DNA of 64,000 nucleotides from JACCXG01 sp963785755 (GTDB lineage Bacteria; Acidobacteriota; Vicinamibacteria; Vicinamibacterales; 2-12-FULL-66-21), in contig CAWAXG010000013.1 of assembly GCA_963785755.1 (NCBI GenBank), positions 124,001 to 188,000 on the forward strand. Direction: 5' to 3'. Position 1 is the first letter of the stretch. Each line of letters opens with the position of its first letter. Of this stretch, positions 8,971 to 19,792 are shown in pieces. Made by a program: the position numbers and the translations under genes. The notes under the pieces are model-generated. The model was not told the origin of the DNA. It was given only the letters and a program-made list of their open reading frames with translations, and made no database searches.

Positions 8971-10005
8971 CTAGAGCCTGTCAGCGAGAAAAGCCACACT
9001 GAGCGCGTAGGTGTGGGCGCAGTTGTAATCGAGGAGCGCCTCGTAGTTGTCGTAGACGAGAAATGCGCGCTTGCCGTCCCTGATGAGCGACGCGGTCAGG
9101 TCGGCGCGTGGCAGCGGCAGCGGCTTCTTGTCGGCGGTGGTCAGGCCCAGCTTCCGCCACTCGGCCAGCGACTGCGGCATCGACATCGCGCGGCGCGCGC
9201 GGCAGCCTTCGGTTCTTCGCGGCAGACCGTCGAGCACCGTCGAAATGCCAGCCGGCACCGCCACTTCCCTGCCCCACGTCACGCCCGTGTGCCAGCCGTG
9301 CTGCTGCAGGTAGTACGCGATCGACGCGAACACGTCGGGTTGCGACGACCAGATGTCGCGGCGGCCGTCGCCGTCGAAGTCCTGCGCGTAGCGCAGATAG
9401 CTCGAGGGCATGAACTGCGGCTGTCCGAGCGCGCCGGCCCACGATCCTTTCATGCGTTCGAGCTCGATGTCTCCGCGATTGAGGATCTCCAGCGCATTGA
9501 ACAGCTCGTTCCGGAACATCGTCCCGCGCCGCACGTCGTAGGCGAGCGTCGCCAGCGTCGGGACCGTCGGGCGCACACCGGCGAACCGGCCGAAGTTCGA
9601 TTCGAGACCCCAGATCGCGATCAGCAGCCGCGGGTCGACCTGGTACGACTTGCCGATCCGCTGCACGAGCGTACGATGTTTCTTGTACATCTGCTGCGCA
9701 ATGCGCACGGTCGCGACCGTCAGCCGCCGCCGGAGGTAGGCATCCAGGTCGAGGGTGAACTCCGCCTGCACGCGGTCCCGCTCGAGCACCTGCGGCAGCG
9801 GCTCGATCCCGGTGAGCGCGCTCTCGAGAATCTCGGGACGGATGCCGCGCGACGCGGCTTCCGTGCGCAGTTCAGCGAGCCAGACGTCGAAAGGCGGAAG
9901 CGGAAGCGGCAGCGCCGGCACCGGGGCGATCGCCTCCGGCTGCTGGGCGGAGGCGGCGGTGTGCAGCGCCAGGATCAACGTTGCCGCAAGACGGCAGACC
10001 CGCAT
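8971..10005 (-). CDS. mltB: MltB-type lytic murein transglycosylase
   Basis: The 344-residue secreted protein has an N-terminal signal (RVCRLAATLILALHTAASAQ). It has the SLT_2/MltB fold signatures: catalytic Glu135 in IWGLESNFGR, the GALGQPQFMPSSYLRYA motif, a DFDGDGRRDIW calcium-site-like loop and a C-terminal NYEALLDYNCAHTYALSVAFL helix. These enzymes cleave the MurNAc-GlcNAc bond of peptidoglycan, giving 1,6-anhydro-MurNAc. There is no lipobox, so it is probably soluble in the periplasm (like SltB). It is the last gene before a repeat-filled gap. Confidence 0.92.
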   Translation of the reverse strand: MRVCRLAATLILALHTAASAQQPEAIAPVPALPLPLPPFDVWLAELRTEAASRGIRPEILESALTGIEPLPQVLERDRVQAEFTLDLDAYLRRRLTVATVRIAQQMYKKHRTLVQRIGKSYQVDPRLLIAIWGLESNFGRFAGVRPTVPTLATLAYDVRRGTMFRNELFNALEILNRGDIELERMKGSWAGALGQPQFMPSSYLRYAQDFDGDGRRDIWSSQPDVFASIAYYLQQHGWHTGVTWGREVAVPAGISTVLDGLPRRTEGCRARRAMSMPQSLAEWRKLGLTTADKKPLPLPRADLTASLIRDGKRAFLVYDNYEALLDYNCAHTYALSVAFLADRL

Positions 10006-10044
10006 GACGGGATTCTACCGCGGCACGACAGGACTCATCGCCTC

Positions 10045-10240
10045 GGCCAGACGAACAGGTGCTGAAAGACGCAGTGGCGGGAAGCTGGTTCGACGGGCCG
10101 CTGCGCTACCGCGTCGCACGAAGACAGACGGCACGACGGCACGACGACGGTAGATGTTGAAAAGATCCTTCGTGCCTTCGTGCCTTCGTGACGTCGTGGC
10201 CTTCGTGCGGCGCGAAGCGCAAGTCGTGTCTTCCGAGTTG
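10045..10240. repeat. Family C repeat (GGCACGACGG arms, GCGGCGCGAAGCGCA tail)
   Basis: The gap between mltB and the phosphatase gene contains CAGGTGCTGAAAGACGCAGTG (also near 15484), then GGCACGACGGCACGACGACGG and a facing CCTTCGTGCCTTCGTGACG. It ends with GTGCGGCGCGAAGCGCAAG. The same modules in part or whole occur at 8838-8935, 15484-15562, 16916-16965 and 33163-33260. No gene is seen. Confidence 0.72.
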
Positions 10241-10252
10241 GAATTGCCACTT

Positions 10253-12314
10253 TCATTGGACCTTTTTCGTGGGTGCGCTCTTCCCAGTCGCGGCGCCCGG
10301 CGCTGGCGGTCGCCCGGTCGACGAGCGAAGCATCTTCAGCAGGACGTCGGTGTTCTCGTAGACGCCCGTGAACTGCCAGGCTCCCGGACCGCTCGCCGAC
10401 AGCGGCACGTCCGACGCGGTGTGCCCGGCTACGTAGTGCGGGTACGAGGCGGTATCGGCCTCGCAACCGCCAGCATCCGGGCACGGCGTCTCGCCGTTCT
10501 CGATGATGCCGCGCACCAGGAACCCCGGGATCGGGACTCCCGACAACGTCTCGTTGTCGGTCGGCTCGGCCGGGCCGTCCCGCTCGGGGTTGGCGACGGT
10601 CACGTTTTTCACGACCACCGCAGCTTCGTGCTGCTGGCGGTTCGAGATCCAGTTGTTGAAGTGATCGGGACCCGCGCCCCAGCCGAGCAGGAGCTTGCGC
10701 GAGGGATCCGGATTGGTCGGAAACCCCCTGGCGTCGGTCTCGTAGTTGGGAAAGAAATTGAGGACCTGCGCCGGCGCGAACCGGAAGACCGCGGCGTAGT
10801 CGCGAACGGGTCGGCCGAGCTTCTCCGGTGCGTACTTCTCGTTGCCGACGCCGATGATGCCCATCCCGCCGGTCTCGTGATCCGCGGTCACGATCACCAG
10901 CGTGTCGTTGCTGGCGTCCGCATCCGTATTCGTCCGCCGCGCGAAGTCGAGCGCGACCTGCACCGCGCGGTCGAACTCGATCACGTCCCAGATCATGCGC
11001 TCGGCATCGACGGCGTGAGCCCGCTTGTCGATCGACGCGCCTTCGATCATCAGGTAGAACCCCGACGGGGAATGCGCCGACAACGAGTGCAGCGCCAGCT
11101 TCGCGAGATCCTCGAGCATCGGCGTGTCGCGGTACTCCGCATTGGCGGGCCGCGCGAGCTCGTCGCTGTACCGGCCGGCGCCGACCTTGTCGAACGCGAC
11201 CGGCAGATGCAGCGAGTGGAACAGGCCGAGCAGCCGGCGCGGCGGCGGGCCGGCCTGGACTTTCGCGACCTCCGTCGCATTGGAGACGCGCGTGTAGCCG
11301 CCCTTTTCGAACTCCTCCGCGAGCCGTCGATCGTCCTTGCGCATGCCGCCGGCGGCCGCCGGCATGAAGTGACGCGGCGCCGCCGCCGAGCAGGACCGTG
11401 ACCCCGTTGGTAGCGCGTTCGTCGAAGAATTGCGCGGCGATGGCCGATCCCGCGTAGCGATCGGCCGTATGAGCCGCGTTCGCGGCGGGCGTCGAGTCGG
11501 TCAGGTCCGCCGTCGACACGATGCCGACGTTGAATCCGGCGCCCCGCGTCCGCCGGAGAATCTCTCCGAGATACTCAATCCGCGGGTTGTCGCTCGGGTC
11601 CTCGGTATTGTCCGGAAAGACCCCCGCCTGGTTGTTGCTGTTCTTCTGGCCCGTGACGTACCCGGCCATGCCAGGCGACGAGTCGGTGATCACCGAGTTC
11701 AGCGACCCCGTCATCACCATCCCGGTCACGTCCATCGTATCCATCGCCAGCCTGCCGGCGGCCTTCCCGTTGTGGGTGCCACGCGAGACGATGCGCGCCG
11801 CCGTGCGGTGCGCCGCGCCCATCCCGTCGCCGAGGAGCAGAATGATGTTCTTCGCGCGCGCGCCCCGCGCCGCGCCGGCCCACAGCTCGACGGTCAGCCG
11901 CGATGTCGCGGTCGCGCCGTCTTCGGTTCGCGCCTCGATGACGAGGGGCCCCGCCGCCGCGACGCTGTAGCCGCGCACGAGGAAGTTCGTCGTATTCGGC
12001 GCTGCCCGCCGCGCGTGCTGGTGCCGCGGGAGCTCCGGGCGCTCGGTCCCCGTGCCGCCGAACCCGCGCTCACCTCCGGGCCCTCCGGGATCGAGCACGT
12101 TTCGCGTGGTGATGTCGACGCCGTTGATCCTCAGGCGCAGGCCGCGCGGCGGCTGCCCGGTATCAGACGAGGCCTCGACGCGGATGTCGAACTTCTGGCC
12201 CGCTGCCAGGACTCCACCATCGGGAGGCATGATGCGAATCCGGGTGGCCGCCCGGGAATCGGCAACAGAGCCAATCAGACAGATGACGGTGACGATGAAG
12301 CGCAGTGATCGCAT
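10253..12314 (-). CDS. Secreted alkaline phosphatase, interrupted by one frameshift
   Basis: The gene starts with a signal peptide (RSLRFIVTVICLIGSVADSRA) and a ~100-residue Ig-like N-terminal region. The alkaline phosphatase core follows: metal-binding KNIILLLGDGMG, the phospho-acceptor region TDSSPGMAGYVTG (in place of the usual TDSAATATAY), MIEGASIDKRAHAVD and VTADHETGGMG. Near 11370-11388 the reading frame changes. Dropping one C from GCC joins VLLGGGA to RHFMPAAAGG and restores a protein of about 685 residues. Both halves are well conserved, so assembly error is likelier than decay. It would release phosphate from organic esters in the periplasm. It stands alone between repeats. Confidence 0.85.
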
Positions 12315-12514
12315 GGTGGTTGGGGATGATACGCGACGGCACCGACGGATTCGTAATCGGCCACTCCGTTTAGAGCAATGGTCTGGAGCCGGCGCCACCC
12401 GGCCGCGCAGGGCATAACTGGCTCGAACAATTGCAGTTCATCGTCGAGGCGTGACCGTTTCCGGTGCGGGCACGCGGTTTGCGCACCGAAGCCCAACCGA
12501 TCACCGTCCTGTCA

Positions 12515-15473
12515 ATGGTCTCTCGCTTCGGCAATTCCTTTGCCTTGCTGGCGCTCATTGCGCTCCTTCCCGGAGTCATATCCTGGTGGTCCGGGCGGAA
12601 ACTGCTGGCGCTGGCCGACGATCCGATCCTGCCCGAGCGGATGATCGCGAATCGGCGGTGGACCGGGCTCAGCTTCATGATCGCGTTCGCCGGGCTGGCC
12701 AGCTTGAGCCCGGGGTCGCTGTTCTGGACCGCGCCGCTGGTGTTCCTGAGCGCCCATGTCGCGGCGTACCCCGTGCGCCGAGCCATCTTCGGAGAGACGT
12801 GGGGGCTCGGCGCGTATCTGTCCTTCTTCGCGCGAATGATGCTGGGGCTGTTCGGGTTCTGGGCGCTGCTCATCGGACTCCCCGGACTCACCCGCTTCGC
12901 GGGCCGTGCCGACTGGGTCGCGGGGATCGGACTGGCGGCCGTCCTCCTCTTCTGGAATGCGCGCTACGCCGACGTCGTCCGCTACTGCCTCCGCGCGCGG
13001 CCGATGGAAGAAGGCGATCTCCTCTCCAGCTTCCGAGAGCTGGCTGATCGCTGCGGGCTGCCACGTCCGCGATTCGAAATGATCCAGATCAGCGGAGGTG
13101 TTGTCGCGAATGCGCTGGCGCTGCCGTCGCTGCGCAGGTCTTCAGTACTGTTCACCGACACATCGATCGCCAGACTGGATCGCGAAGAGGCCGAAGCCAT
13201 CTGCGCGCACGAGCTCGCGCATCTCGAGGTACTACAACACGCAGCGGATGCGGCAGATCGACCGCGTCACGGTCGCGGTGATCGTCGCCGGAAGCCTGTG
13301 GACGCCGGCCGTGCGCCTCGCGGGGCTGCAAGCGTCCTGGTTCCCGGTCCTGCTGTGGCTCTCGATCCTGATGGGCGCCCTCATGATGCGCGCGAAAGGC
13401 AAGCAGCATCAGGAGACCGTCTGCGACGCGCGAGCGGTCGCCCTCACCGGCGGCGCGGAACCTTTGATTGGCGCGCTGACGAAGCTCTACACCATCGCGC
13501 GCATCCCGCGCCGCGTCGAGTTGCGCTACGAGCAGTCGGGTTCGCACCCGAGCCTGGCCCGGCGAATCAAGGACATCCGCAAGGCGGCGGGCTCAGCGCC
13601 GGCCGATCTGGCGTCGACTGCGGTGTTCGTCGGCGCCAACGGCCGGACGACCGTCACCTTCGACCACGGCAGGCTGCACCTGACGGGCGCCGACGCGGTG
13701 ACGCACAGCATCGATTACGCCAATCTGTGCGAGCTTCGAATCGACGTGAGCCGCAGCCCGCGGCTCGTCGCGCGCGGGACGCAAGCCGGCGCCTGGGAAG
13801 TCGAACTGAACGCCGGTGACGCCGCCCGCGTTCAGGTGGTACTCGACCTGATCGACAGCAAGCTTGGCGAGCCGGTCAAAGCGCCGGCGGTGCCGCAGAA
13901 GCACAGCCGGCAAATCGTGGGCGTCCTCGCGCTCATGTCCTTCATGTTCTGGCAGGTCGCCGTTGCCCTGCTGGCGCTCTTCGCGTGCATCCGCCTCGTG
14001 ACCCCGCTGCTCGTCGCCGCAGGGCTCGCCGCGCTCACGAATGCCGGCCTGGCCCTGCGCGACGGTCCCGAAGATTTCGCCCTGATGATGGCGGTTCCAG
14101 GCGCGATCATCGGCATCGTCCTGCTCGTCCTCGCGTGGACGCACCGCCGGGAGCCTCACGGCCGGATTGGCGGATTCGTCGCCGCCATCGCCGTGCTCGC
14201 CTTGCTTGCGACGGCCTCCATGTCGCTCACCGGCCTGGATGTCGTCCGCCTGCACCAGGCGGTTCGCGTGACGCCCTCGGCCATCGTGCTCCTCACCGCG
14301 CTCGCGGGAGCGCTGGCGTGCTCGCAGGTCCGCCTGACCCAGCTCGCCGGTCTCGCGGTCGCGATCATGGGCATCACGGTCAGCGTCGTGGGGTCGCCCG
14401 CATTCCTCGATCGATTCGGCCGCGATCCGTTCCTGGTCGACGGCCCCGCGATCGAGTGGCTGGCCGTGGACGATGCCGTGATTGAGGAGTTCGCCGTCCC
14501 GATCGCGACCTCCAGGATCCGTCTTTCGCCGGACGGTCGCCGGATCGCGGCGCTCGCCCAGTCGCACGTGCCGCAGAACACCTCGACGTTTCATGTCGGC
14601 CGCGCCGGCGAGGATCTGGTTCCTCTGGCCGGCGATGACCTGATCTTCCTCGACAGCGAACACGTGCTCGTGACCGATGTGGATCTCGCCGGGACCTCGC
14701 TGCGAAAAGTCAGCCTGAACAACGGGCGCGAGGCTATCTGGACCCAGCGCGTCGAGGGCATGCTCGGCGCGACGCTGACGGTTGACCGCCGTTCGCAGAG
14801 ATGGCGTCTCTCGGGGTGGGATCAGCATCGCGGCCTGTTTCGGGCGGAAGGCGTCATCGGCAGCTCGCCGGTGGACGAACGTCGATGGCCGATGGATCAG
14901 TCGAGCGACCCGGCGATCAGCGGATTCACCACCGTTGGATCGCGGGCGCTCGTCGTGGAGACCCGCTATGACGGCGGGCTCTTCCAGAAGTTCCTGTCGC
15001 CGCGCTGGAGCGGGCTACTGCTCCTGCTGCAGTCGTACACGCAGGAGTCGCATTACTGGACGCTCGACGCCGTCGGCCGCACCGAGCTCGGCGTCTCGAG
15101 ACTCGGCACCGACTGCTGGGCGGGATTGCTCGCGACGGACGCGCTCGTGTGTGGGTTGTTCGACGGCACTCGCACCCGATTCATCAGCCTCGACGCCGCC
15201 GGCAGCATCGCTGCGCTCGGATGGCTGCCCGGACGGTTCACCAGCGATCGCAACACCGTGCCCGACTGGATCACCGGCTGGTCGGAGTCCACGGCGGTGG
15301 CGATCCGCCTGAGCACCCGTCAGGCACTGAGGCTGCCGCAGGCGGCACACGCCATCGGGCATCTGGCGATCGCCGGCGATCGGCTCGCGGCCGTCACCTA
15401 TGGACAGCAGGGTCCGAGAGTCCGCACGTATGCCGTCGATCGCGTCAGCGGCCGGGAGGCGATGCGTCAGTAA
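12515..15473 (+). CDS. M48-like membrane metallopeptidase with C-terminal sensor region, one frameshift
   Basis: The N-terminal ~180 residues contain several membrane helices. The zinc motif H232-E-L-A-H236 (ICAHELAHLE) then appears, as in Ste24/HtpX peptidases. Directly after it the frame changes at 13228-13229; removing one G joins AHLE to YYNTQRMRQIDR. The rest has more membrane helices, a region like the Glu-bearing second half of M48 domains (VCDARAVALTGG), five or more hydrophobic helices, and a C-terminal ~330 residues rich in beta strands that may be a propeller-like sensor. The ATG at 12515 is preferred over an upstream GTG. Its role is probably membrane protein quality control or regulated proteolysis. 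Confidence 0.75.
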
Positions 15474-15483
15474 GCGGCGCTGG

Positions 15484-15562
15484 CAGGTGCTGAAAAACGC
15501 AGTGAAAACTCCAAACTCCCAGCCTCGAAAATGCGAGGTGCGCTTCGCGCCGCACGAAGGCT
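15484..15562. repeat. Partial family C repeat
   Basis: GGCAGGTGCTGAAAAACGCAGTG matches the module at 10048 with one change. It is followed by short CTCCAAACTCCCAG (family B-like) and an inverted GCGCTTCGCGCCGCACGAAGG (family C). It lies between two convergent gene ends. Confidence 0.6.
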
Positions 15563-16859
15563 TTATTGAGAACCTCTACGGATTGATACGCCGGCAAGCT
15601 GCCCGAGCGCGCCGAGCGTCGTCTGCGCGGCGTTCAGACCCAGTCTGAAGTCCTTGTCGCTGAACGTCGCAAACACGTCGGTCGGCTGGTGCCAATGCGG
15701 ATCCCACCCGCCGCCAATCTGGGGAGCCGCGCTCGTTCTCACGCAGGCTCACCGCGGGCACGCTGTCCATGAATGGCGTGGAATCGGTGTTGCTCATGTG
15801 CGGCCCGACCGCCGCGGGATAGTCGGTCGCATACTTCTCATTGGCTGCTTTCAGCAGCCAGGCGAGCCGCTGTGACTCGGCCGCCATCTTCGACGTCATC
15901 TGGAACTCGATGTTGACGTCCGCTTCGGGGCGTTGATCGGCGGCCGGCTTGCCGTCCGGCCCGGGCATGCCGTGATCGAACAGCATCATGTCGTGCTGGA
16001 TCATGCCGAGCCACTTCGGTTCCGGATACTTTCCCGATCCTGGCGGATCTTCTCTTCCCTGGAGCGCCTCGCGCTGCGCCACATAGGCACGCGCGCCGTC
16101 GAGCCCGCTTTCTTCGTTGTTCCAGAGTGCGAACCGGATGGACCGTTCGGTCTGGACATCGGGGCTGTTGAGGATACGCGCCAGTTCCATGACGAGCGCC
16201 GTCCCCGAGCCATCGTCATTGGCCGCTTCACCCCAGCCGAGTCCATCCATGTGGGCGCTGATGATGTACATCTCGCCTGGCACCTTCGTGCCGACCTTCG
16301 TGCAATAGACCTCCTCCCGGGGCCCATCCGTCGCCGGCTGTGAGTTCAGCGCTCGAAGCTTCTCGTCGGGCTGGGCATTGGGATCGTTGTTGACGCCCGT
16401 TCGGCCCGCTCTCCCGAAGATCATGCTGCCTCCCCCTCCCGGACGCTTGGCGATCTCACCGGGCACCGCGCGCCCGCGGCCGCCGCGCTGACCTGCCCCC
16501 GTGCCGCGGCCCCGTTGTCCCCGTTGCGGAGTGACGTAGTCGTACTTGATCCGCTCCGTCGGGCACCCGTAGCTCTTGAGCTGCGCCTCGATCCAGTCGA
16601 TCGCCGCGCGATTGCGATCGGTGCCCGCTTTCCGATCGCCGAACTGGGTCAGTCCCTTGATCGTCGCTTTGTATTTTTCGAGATCGAGCCGCGCGACGAG
16701 GTCCTGGATGGGATCGTCGGCGGGTGCCGTCTGCGGTGTCTGCTGCACTGTCTGCTCAGGTTGCAGCGGTGCCGGAGTTGACGGCGCTGTCCCCTGATCG
16801 ACGTCGATCAACGCCAGGCTCAGCACCACACCAGCCACCACCACACTCCAGACGCTCAT
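15563..16859 (-). CDS. Secreted M28 aminopeptidase-like zinc peptidase, one frameshift
   Basis: A signal peptide (SVWSVVVAGVVLSLALIDV) starts the protein at 16859. The M28 metal site follows: ISAHMDGLGWGEAANDDGSG (His and bridging Asp), WNNEESGLDGA (Glu-Glu) and a later HMSNTDSTPFMD. A Gly/Arg-rich loop sits around residues 120-145. The frame is lost at the GGGG run 15721-15724. Removing one base joins ENERGS to QIGGGWDPHWHQPTD, which carries the last family His, and the protein then ends at 15563 with LAGVSIRRGSQ. M28 enzymes remove N-terminal residues or act as carboxypeptidases in the periplasm or outside the cell. The single indel in a homopolymer suggests assembly error. Confidence 0.85.
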
Positions 16860-16915
16860 CGATATCCTCCGGCAATTCGATCGGATTCTAAACCGAGGTT
16901 CGGACGTTACCGGTT

Positions 16916-16965
16916 CCGGTCCGTCGTGCCGTCGTGCCGTCGTGCAGCGCGAAGCGCAACCGGCG
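16916..16965. repeat. Family C repeat fragment
   Basis: GTCCGTCGTGCCGTCGTGCCG followed by GTGCAGCGCGAAGCGCAACC repeats the second half of the module seen at 8838-8935 and 10045-10240. It lies downstream of the antiporter gene and upstream of the M28 gene. Confidence 0.65.
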
Positions 16966-16991
16966 TTCCCCGGCAGGCTGGGAGGAAGGGC

Positions 16992-18437
16992 TCAAATCAA
17001 CCGGAAGATCACGATCGTGATCAAGGTCGGCATCAGCGCACCGATCGCAAGCCCCAGCGGAGCGATGGCGCCATCGAAAAACCGGCTGAGCAGCGCCTGC
17101 CCCGCCGGGTTGGGCGCGTTGGCAATCACCGTGAGGCCGCCGCCAGTCACCGCGCCCCCGACGACCGCGATTTTGAGCTCTTGACTGAGATCCGGCACGA
17201 GCGTGGCCAGATAGGTGATGAGGGCGTTGTCGTTGAACGAGGTCAGGATCGTCGCGGCGAAGTACAGCGGATGCTCGCTCAAACCTCGAAGGATCGGCCC
17301 GATCCACCACGCCTGCAGGCCACCATGAATGACGAGGCCAGCGAGGAAGAACCCCACCAGCAGCGGCGCACGCAAATCGACGCGCGACTGATAGACCGCT
17401 GTGGCCCGCGCGAATCCGAGGAAGAACAGGAAACCTCCGAGGAACATCGCCGGGTAATGGGCGTTGACCACCGTCCAGATCATGAACAGGACGTGCATCG
17501 CCGTGACCCAGGCCGGCACCGGCGAGAGCGGCACACCCGGTTCGCCTTCCACATCTTCGTCGCTTCGATCCACATCCGGCGCCGCAGGGGTGCGGGCCAG
17601 AGCGGCCATCTCCGAGCGGAACAGCGCGTAGTACGCCGCGTTGCTGATGACGATCGCCAGCGCCGCACGCCAGCCGTATTCGGCGAGCATGAATGAAGTG
17701 TCCCAGCCCCAGGGCCGCGCCACCATCAGCACCGGCGGCGCCGCAAAATGCGTCAGGGTCCCTCCGATCGACACGTTCACGAACAGCAATCCGAGCGTGG
17801 CGTACTTGAGGCGGGTCGAGGGGCGCAGGTCGTAGAACTGCCGCGCCAGCAGCAGCGAGGAGATCGTCATCGCGCCAGGCTCGGTGATGAAGGATCCGAG
17901 CAGCGGGCCGATCGTCAGAATCGTCAGCCACGAGGCGCCGGGCGTGCCGCCGCCAAGGTTCGAGATCTTCCGCAGCGCGGCCTCGGACAGGTTGACGATC
18001 GGGCGCGTCGACGCGAGCGACATGATGACGACGACGAAGAGCGGTTCGGTGTAGTTGACGCCGTCGTTGATGTAGTGCGTCGCGGTGGACCAGCCGCGAT
18101 CGATCGCGATGGCCATCACCAGGACCACGGCCCAGAGGCCGAAGACGACCTCCACTTCGCCGAGGAAGTGCAGCAGTTCCGCCGTGACGCTCGGCTTCGG
18201 CGCCACCCCGGCCGCCTTCGCCCGTTCGTCATGGCGGTGCTGCACGGCGTGCGCGAGCGCCATGAAGCGCGCCGCCGCAAACGTGTGCACGATCGCCAGA
18301 AGGAAGATGACGGCCGCCACCAGGTTGAACGGCTCGTACTGGATTCGCGCGCGCAGCGTCTCCAGCAGGCCCCCCTCAACGACTGGATACGCTGACAGTG
18401 GAATGGGAAAGACGTGAGACGGATCGCCGACGGTCAT
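16992..18437 (-). CDS. Putative Na+/H+ antiporter (Na_H_antiport_3-like)
   Basis: The 481-residue polytopic membrane protein has about 11-12 hydrophobic segments and no signal peptide. Recognisable stretches include FNLVAAVIFLLAIVHTFAA near the start, FITEPGAMTISSLLLARQFY and GGTLTHFAAPPVLMVARPWGWD. These resemble the putative sodium/proton antiporter family within the ion transporter superfamily, a family known mostly from sequence. A charged cytoplasmic loop (EATKMWKANR in another frame is a shadow) separates two halves. Assignment of the exchanged ion is tentative. Its 5' side is a 316-base gap full of family A repeats. Confidence 0.65.
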   Translation of the reverse strand: MTVGDPSHVFPIPLSAYPVVEGGLLETLRARIQYEPFNLVAAVIFLLAIVHTFAAARFMALAHAVQHRHDERAKAAGVAPKPSVTAELLHFLGEVEVVFGLWAVVLVMAIAIDRGWSTATHYINDGVNYTEPLFVVVIMSLASTRPIVNLSEAALRKISNLGGGTPGASWLTILTIGPLLGSFITEPGAMTISSLLLARQFYDLRPSTRLKYATLGLLFVNVSIGGTLTHFAAPPVLMVARPWGWDTSFMLAEYGWRAALAIVISNAAYYALFRSEMAALARTPAAPDVDRSDEDVEGEPGVPLSPVPAWVTAMHVLFMIWTVVNAHYPAMFLGGFLFFLGFARATAVYQSRVDLRAPLLVGFFLAGLVIHGGLQAWWIGPILRGLSEHPLYFAATILTSFNDNALITYLATLVPDLSQELKIAVVGGAVTGGGLTVIANAPNPAGQALLSRFFDGAIAPLGLAIGALMPTLITIVIFRLI

Positions 18438-18465
18438 TTGCTGGTGAATAGCATACTTGGGGGGG

Positions 18466-18744
18466 CCACGTGCTGCGTGCCACGCGCTACGTGCTCACGT
18501 GCTTTCCGTGCTACGTGCCACGTGCCACGTGCTGACGTGCTTTCGTGCCACGTGCTGCGTGTCACGTGCGGCCCCAAGCAGGGCCAAGTCCCGAGTCCCG
18601 ATCACTGATCACTGATCACCGATTATCACCGATGATTGACTCCGACTCCGCAGCACGTAGCACGTAGCACGTGGCACGTGCACGGACGCTGAGCACGTAG
18701 CACGGAAAGCACGTGAGCACTCAGCCCGTAGCACGTGGCACGTG
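18466..18744. repeat. Large inverted array of family A repeats with GATCACT core
   Basis: The forward arm (18466-18570) consists of CACGTGCTACGTGC-type units. The opposite arm (18651-18744) consists of GCACGTAGCACGTGGC units, the reverse complement. Between them are GAGTCCCGA and four tandem GATCACT/GATCACC/GATTATCACC copies (about 18598-18636). The whole could fold as a long imperfect cruciform. It fills the gap between the serine hydrolase 3' end and the antiporter start; no gene is seen. Confidence 0.75.
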
Positions 18745-18753
18745 ATTCGCCGC

Positions 18754-19788
18754 TCAGAGACTCATTATTCGCTGCAGAATCTGTCTTTCGACAATGTCGA
18801 AAATCATCCTCCGGTGGTCGCGTCGGTCGTCACTGACGTCCGCCGCCGAGGTGGTCACGATCACCAGATCGAGATCCCGGAAGATGAAGATGTACTGGCC
18901 GCCGAATCCCCAGGCGAAGCAGGCTTCTTTGCCCGCGAACTCGCGCGTCCACCAGCCGTAGCCGTAGCGTTGATCGGGGTTGAAGCGGGAGCGGCCGCGC
19001 GGGACGCACGAGGTCTCGACCCAGGCGGATGGCACCACCTGCCGGCCATCCAGGCGCCCGCGTCGGAGGTACAACTCCCCTAACTTCACCATCTGCCGCG
19101 GCGTCATCAACATGTCGTTGCCGCCGAAGAAGATCCCCTGCGGATCGCGCGGCCAGGGCGCGAACGCCATGCCGAGGGGCTTGCCGAGCGCCTCCTGCGC
19201 GAAGGCATGGGTGCTCATCTTCGTTGCCTTCGTCAGGATCGCCGACAGCAGGTGCGTGTTCCCCGTGCTGTACTCCATCCCGGTTCCGGGCTCGTCCACG
19301 AGCGGTTGCGCGAGCACGTACTGCACCCAGTTGCGGCTGCGCACCCAGGAGCCGTAGTTGTTGAAGCTCGTGGATTCCAGTCCGGCGCGCATCGACAGCA
19401 GGTCTTCGATGGTGATCTTGCGTTTCGCCGGCGTCGGATCCTTGGCGAGCTCGGGAAAGTACCTCTCGATGGGCGTCGTGATGTTCGGAATCAGCTTCCG
19501 GTCGAGCGCAATGCCGATCAGCGCGGAGATGATGCTCTTCGACACGGACTTGACGTTCGCCGGCCGCGTGGGACGGATGCCCTTCCCGTAGTACTCGAGC
19601 ACGAGCTCGCCGCGCCAGCTGACGAGGAGGCTGTGGAGCCGTGGCAGCTGGGTCGCGGCTGCTCGCGCCTCGTCGAGCGCCGGCCTGGGAGTCTGAGGCG
19701 CCGCCTGCCTGGCGGGCGACGCCGCCAGGAGCGCAGACAGACAGATCACCGAGGCGGCGACGTGACAGATCATTGAATTGATCGCCAT
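18754..19788 (-). CDS. Secreted serine hydrolase of the beta-lactamase class C / DD-peptidase family
   Basis: The 344-residue protein has a signal peptide (ICHVAASVICLSALLAASPA). It carries the SxxK nucleophile motif S81-V-S-K84, the second motif at Tyr173 in EYSTGN, and a late WWTREFAGKEACFAWGFGGQ segment where the third motif (HxG/KTG-like) would be. This family includes class C beta-lactamases, DD-peptidases and esterases; sequence alone does not separate them. The motif after FAW reads GFGGQ, as in EstB/6-aminohexanoate-dimer-hydrolase-like members, so an esterase or amidase is more likely than a true beta-lactamase. Confidence 0.87.
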   Translation of the reverse strand: MAINSMICHVAASVICLSALLAASPARQAAPQTPRPALDEARAAATQLPRLHSLLVSWRGELVLEYYGKGIRPTRPANVKSVSKSIISALIGIALDRKLIPNITTPIERYFPELAKDPTPAKRKITIEDLLSMRAGLESTSFNNYGSWVRSRNWVQYVLAQPLVDEPGTGMEYSTGNTHLLSAILTKATKMSTHAFAQEALGKPLGMAFAPWPRDPQGIFFGGNDMLMTPRQMVKLGELYLRRGRLDGRQVVPSAWVETSCVPRGRSRFNPDQRYGYGWWTREFAGKEACFAWGFGGQYIFIFRDLDLVIVTTSAADVSDDRRDHRRMIFDIVERQILQRIMSL

Positions 19789-19792
19789 GCTG

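Noticed and set aside
10035..10252. Forward and reverse frames through the family C repeat after mltB
   Set aside because: The sequence is repeat modules and the peptides are low complexity with no conserved motif.
11370..15724. Programmed ribosomal frameshifting in the phosphatase, M48 and M28 genes
   Set aside because: No slippery heptamer or downstream structure common to the three was seen. The same +1 error in short G/C runs in unrelated genes fits assembly error better.
18754..19788. A beta-lactamase regulated by the BlaI/M56 pair
   Set aside because: It is 13 kb away, no matching ACGAA dyad was noticed upstream of it, and its third motif region is esterase-like.
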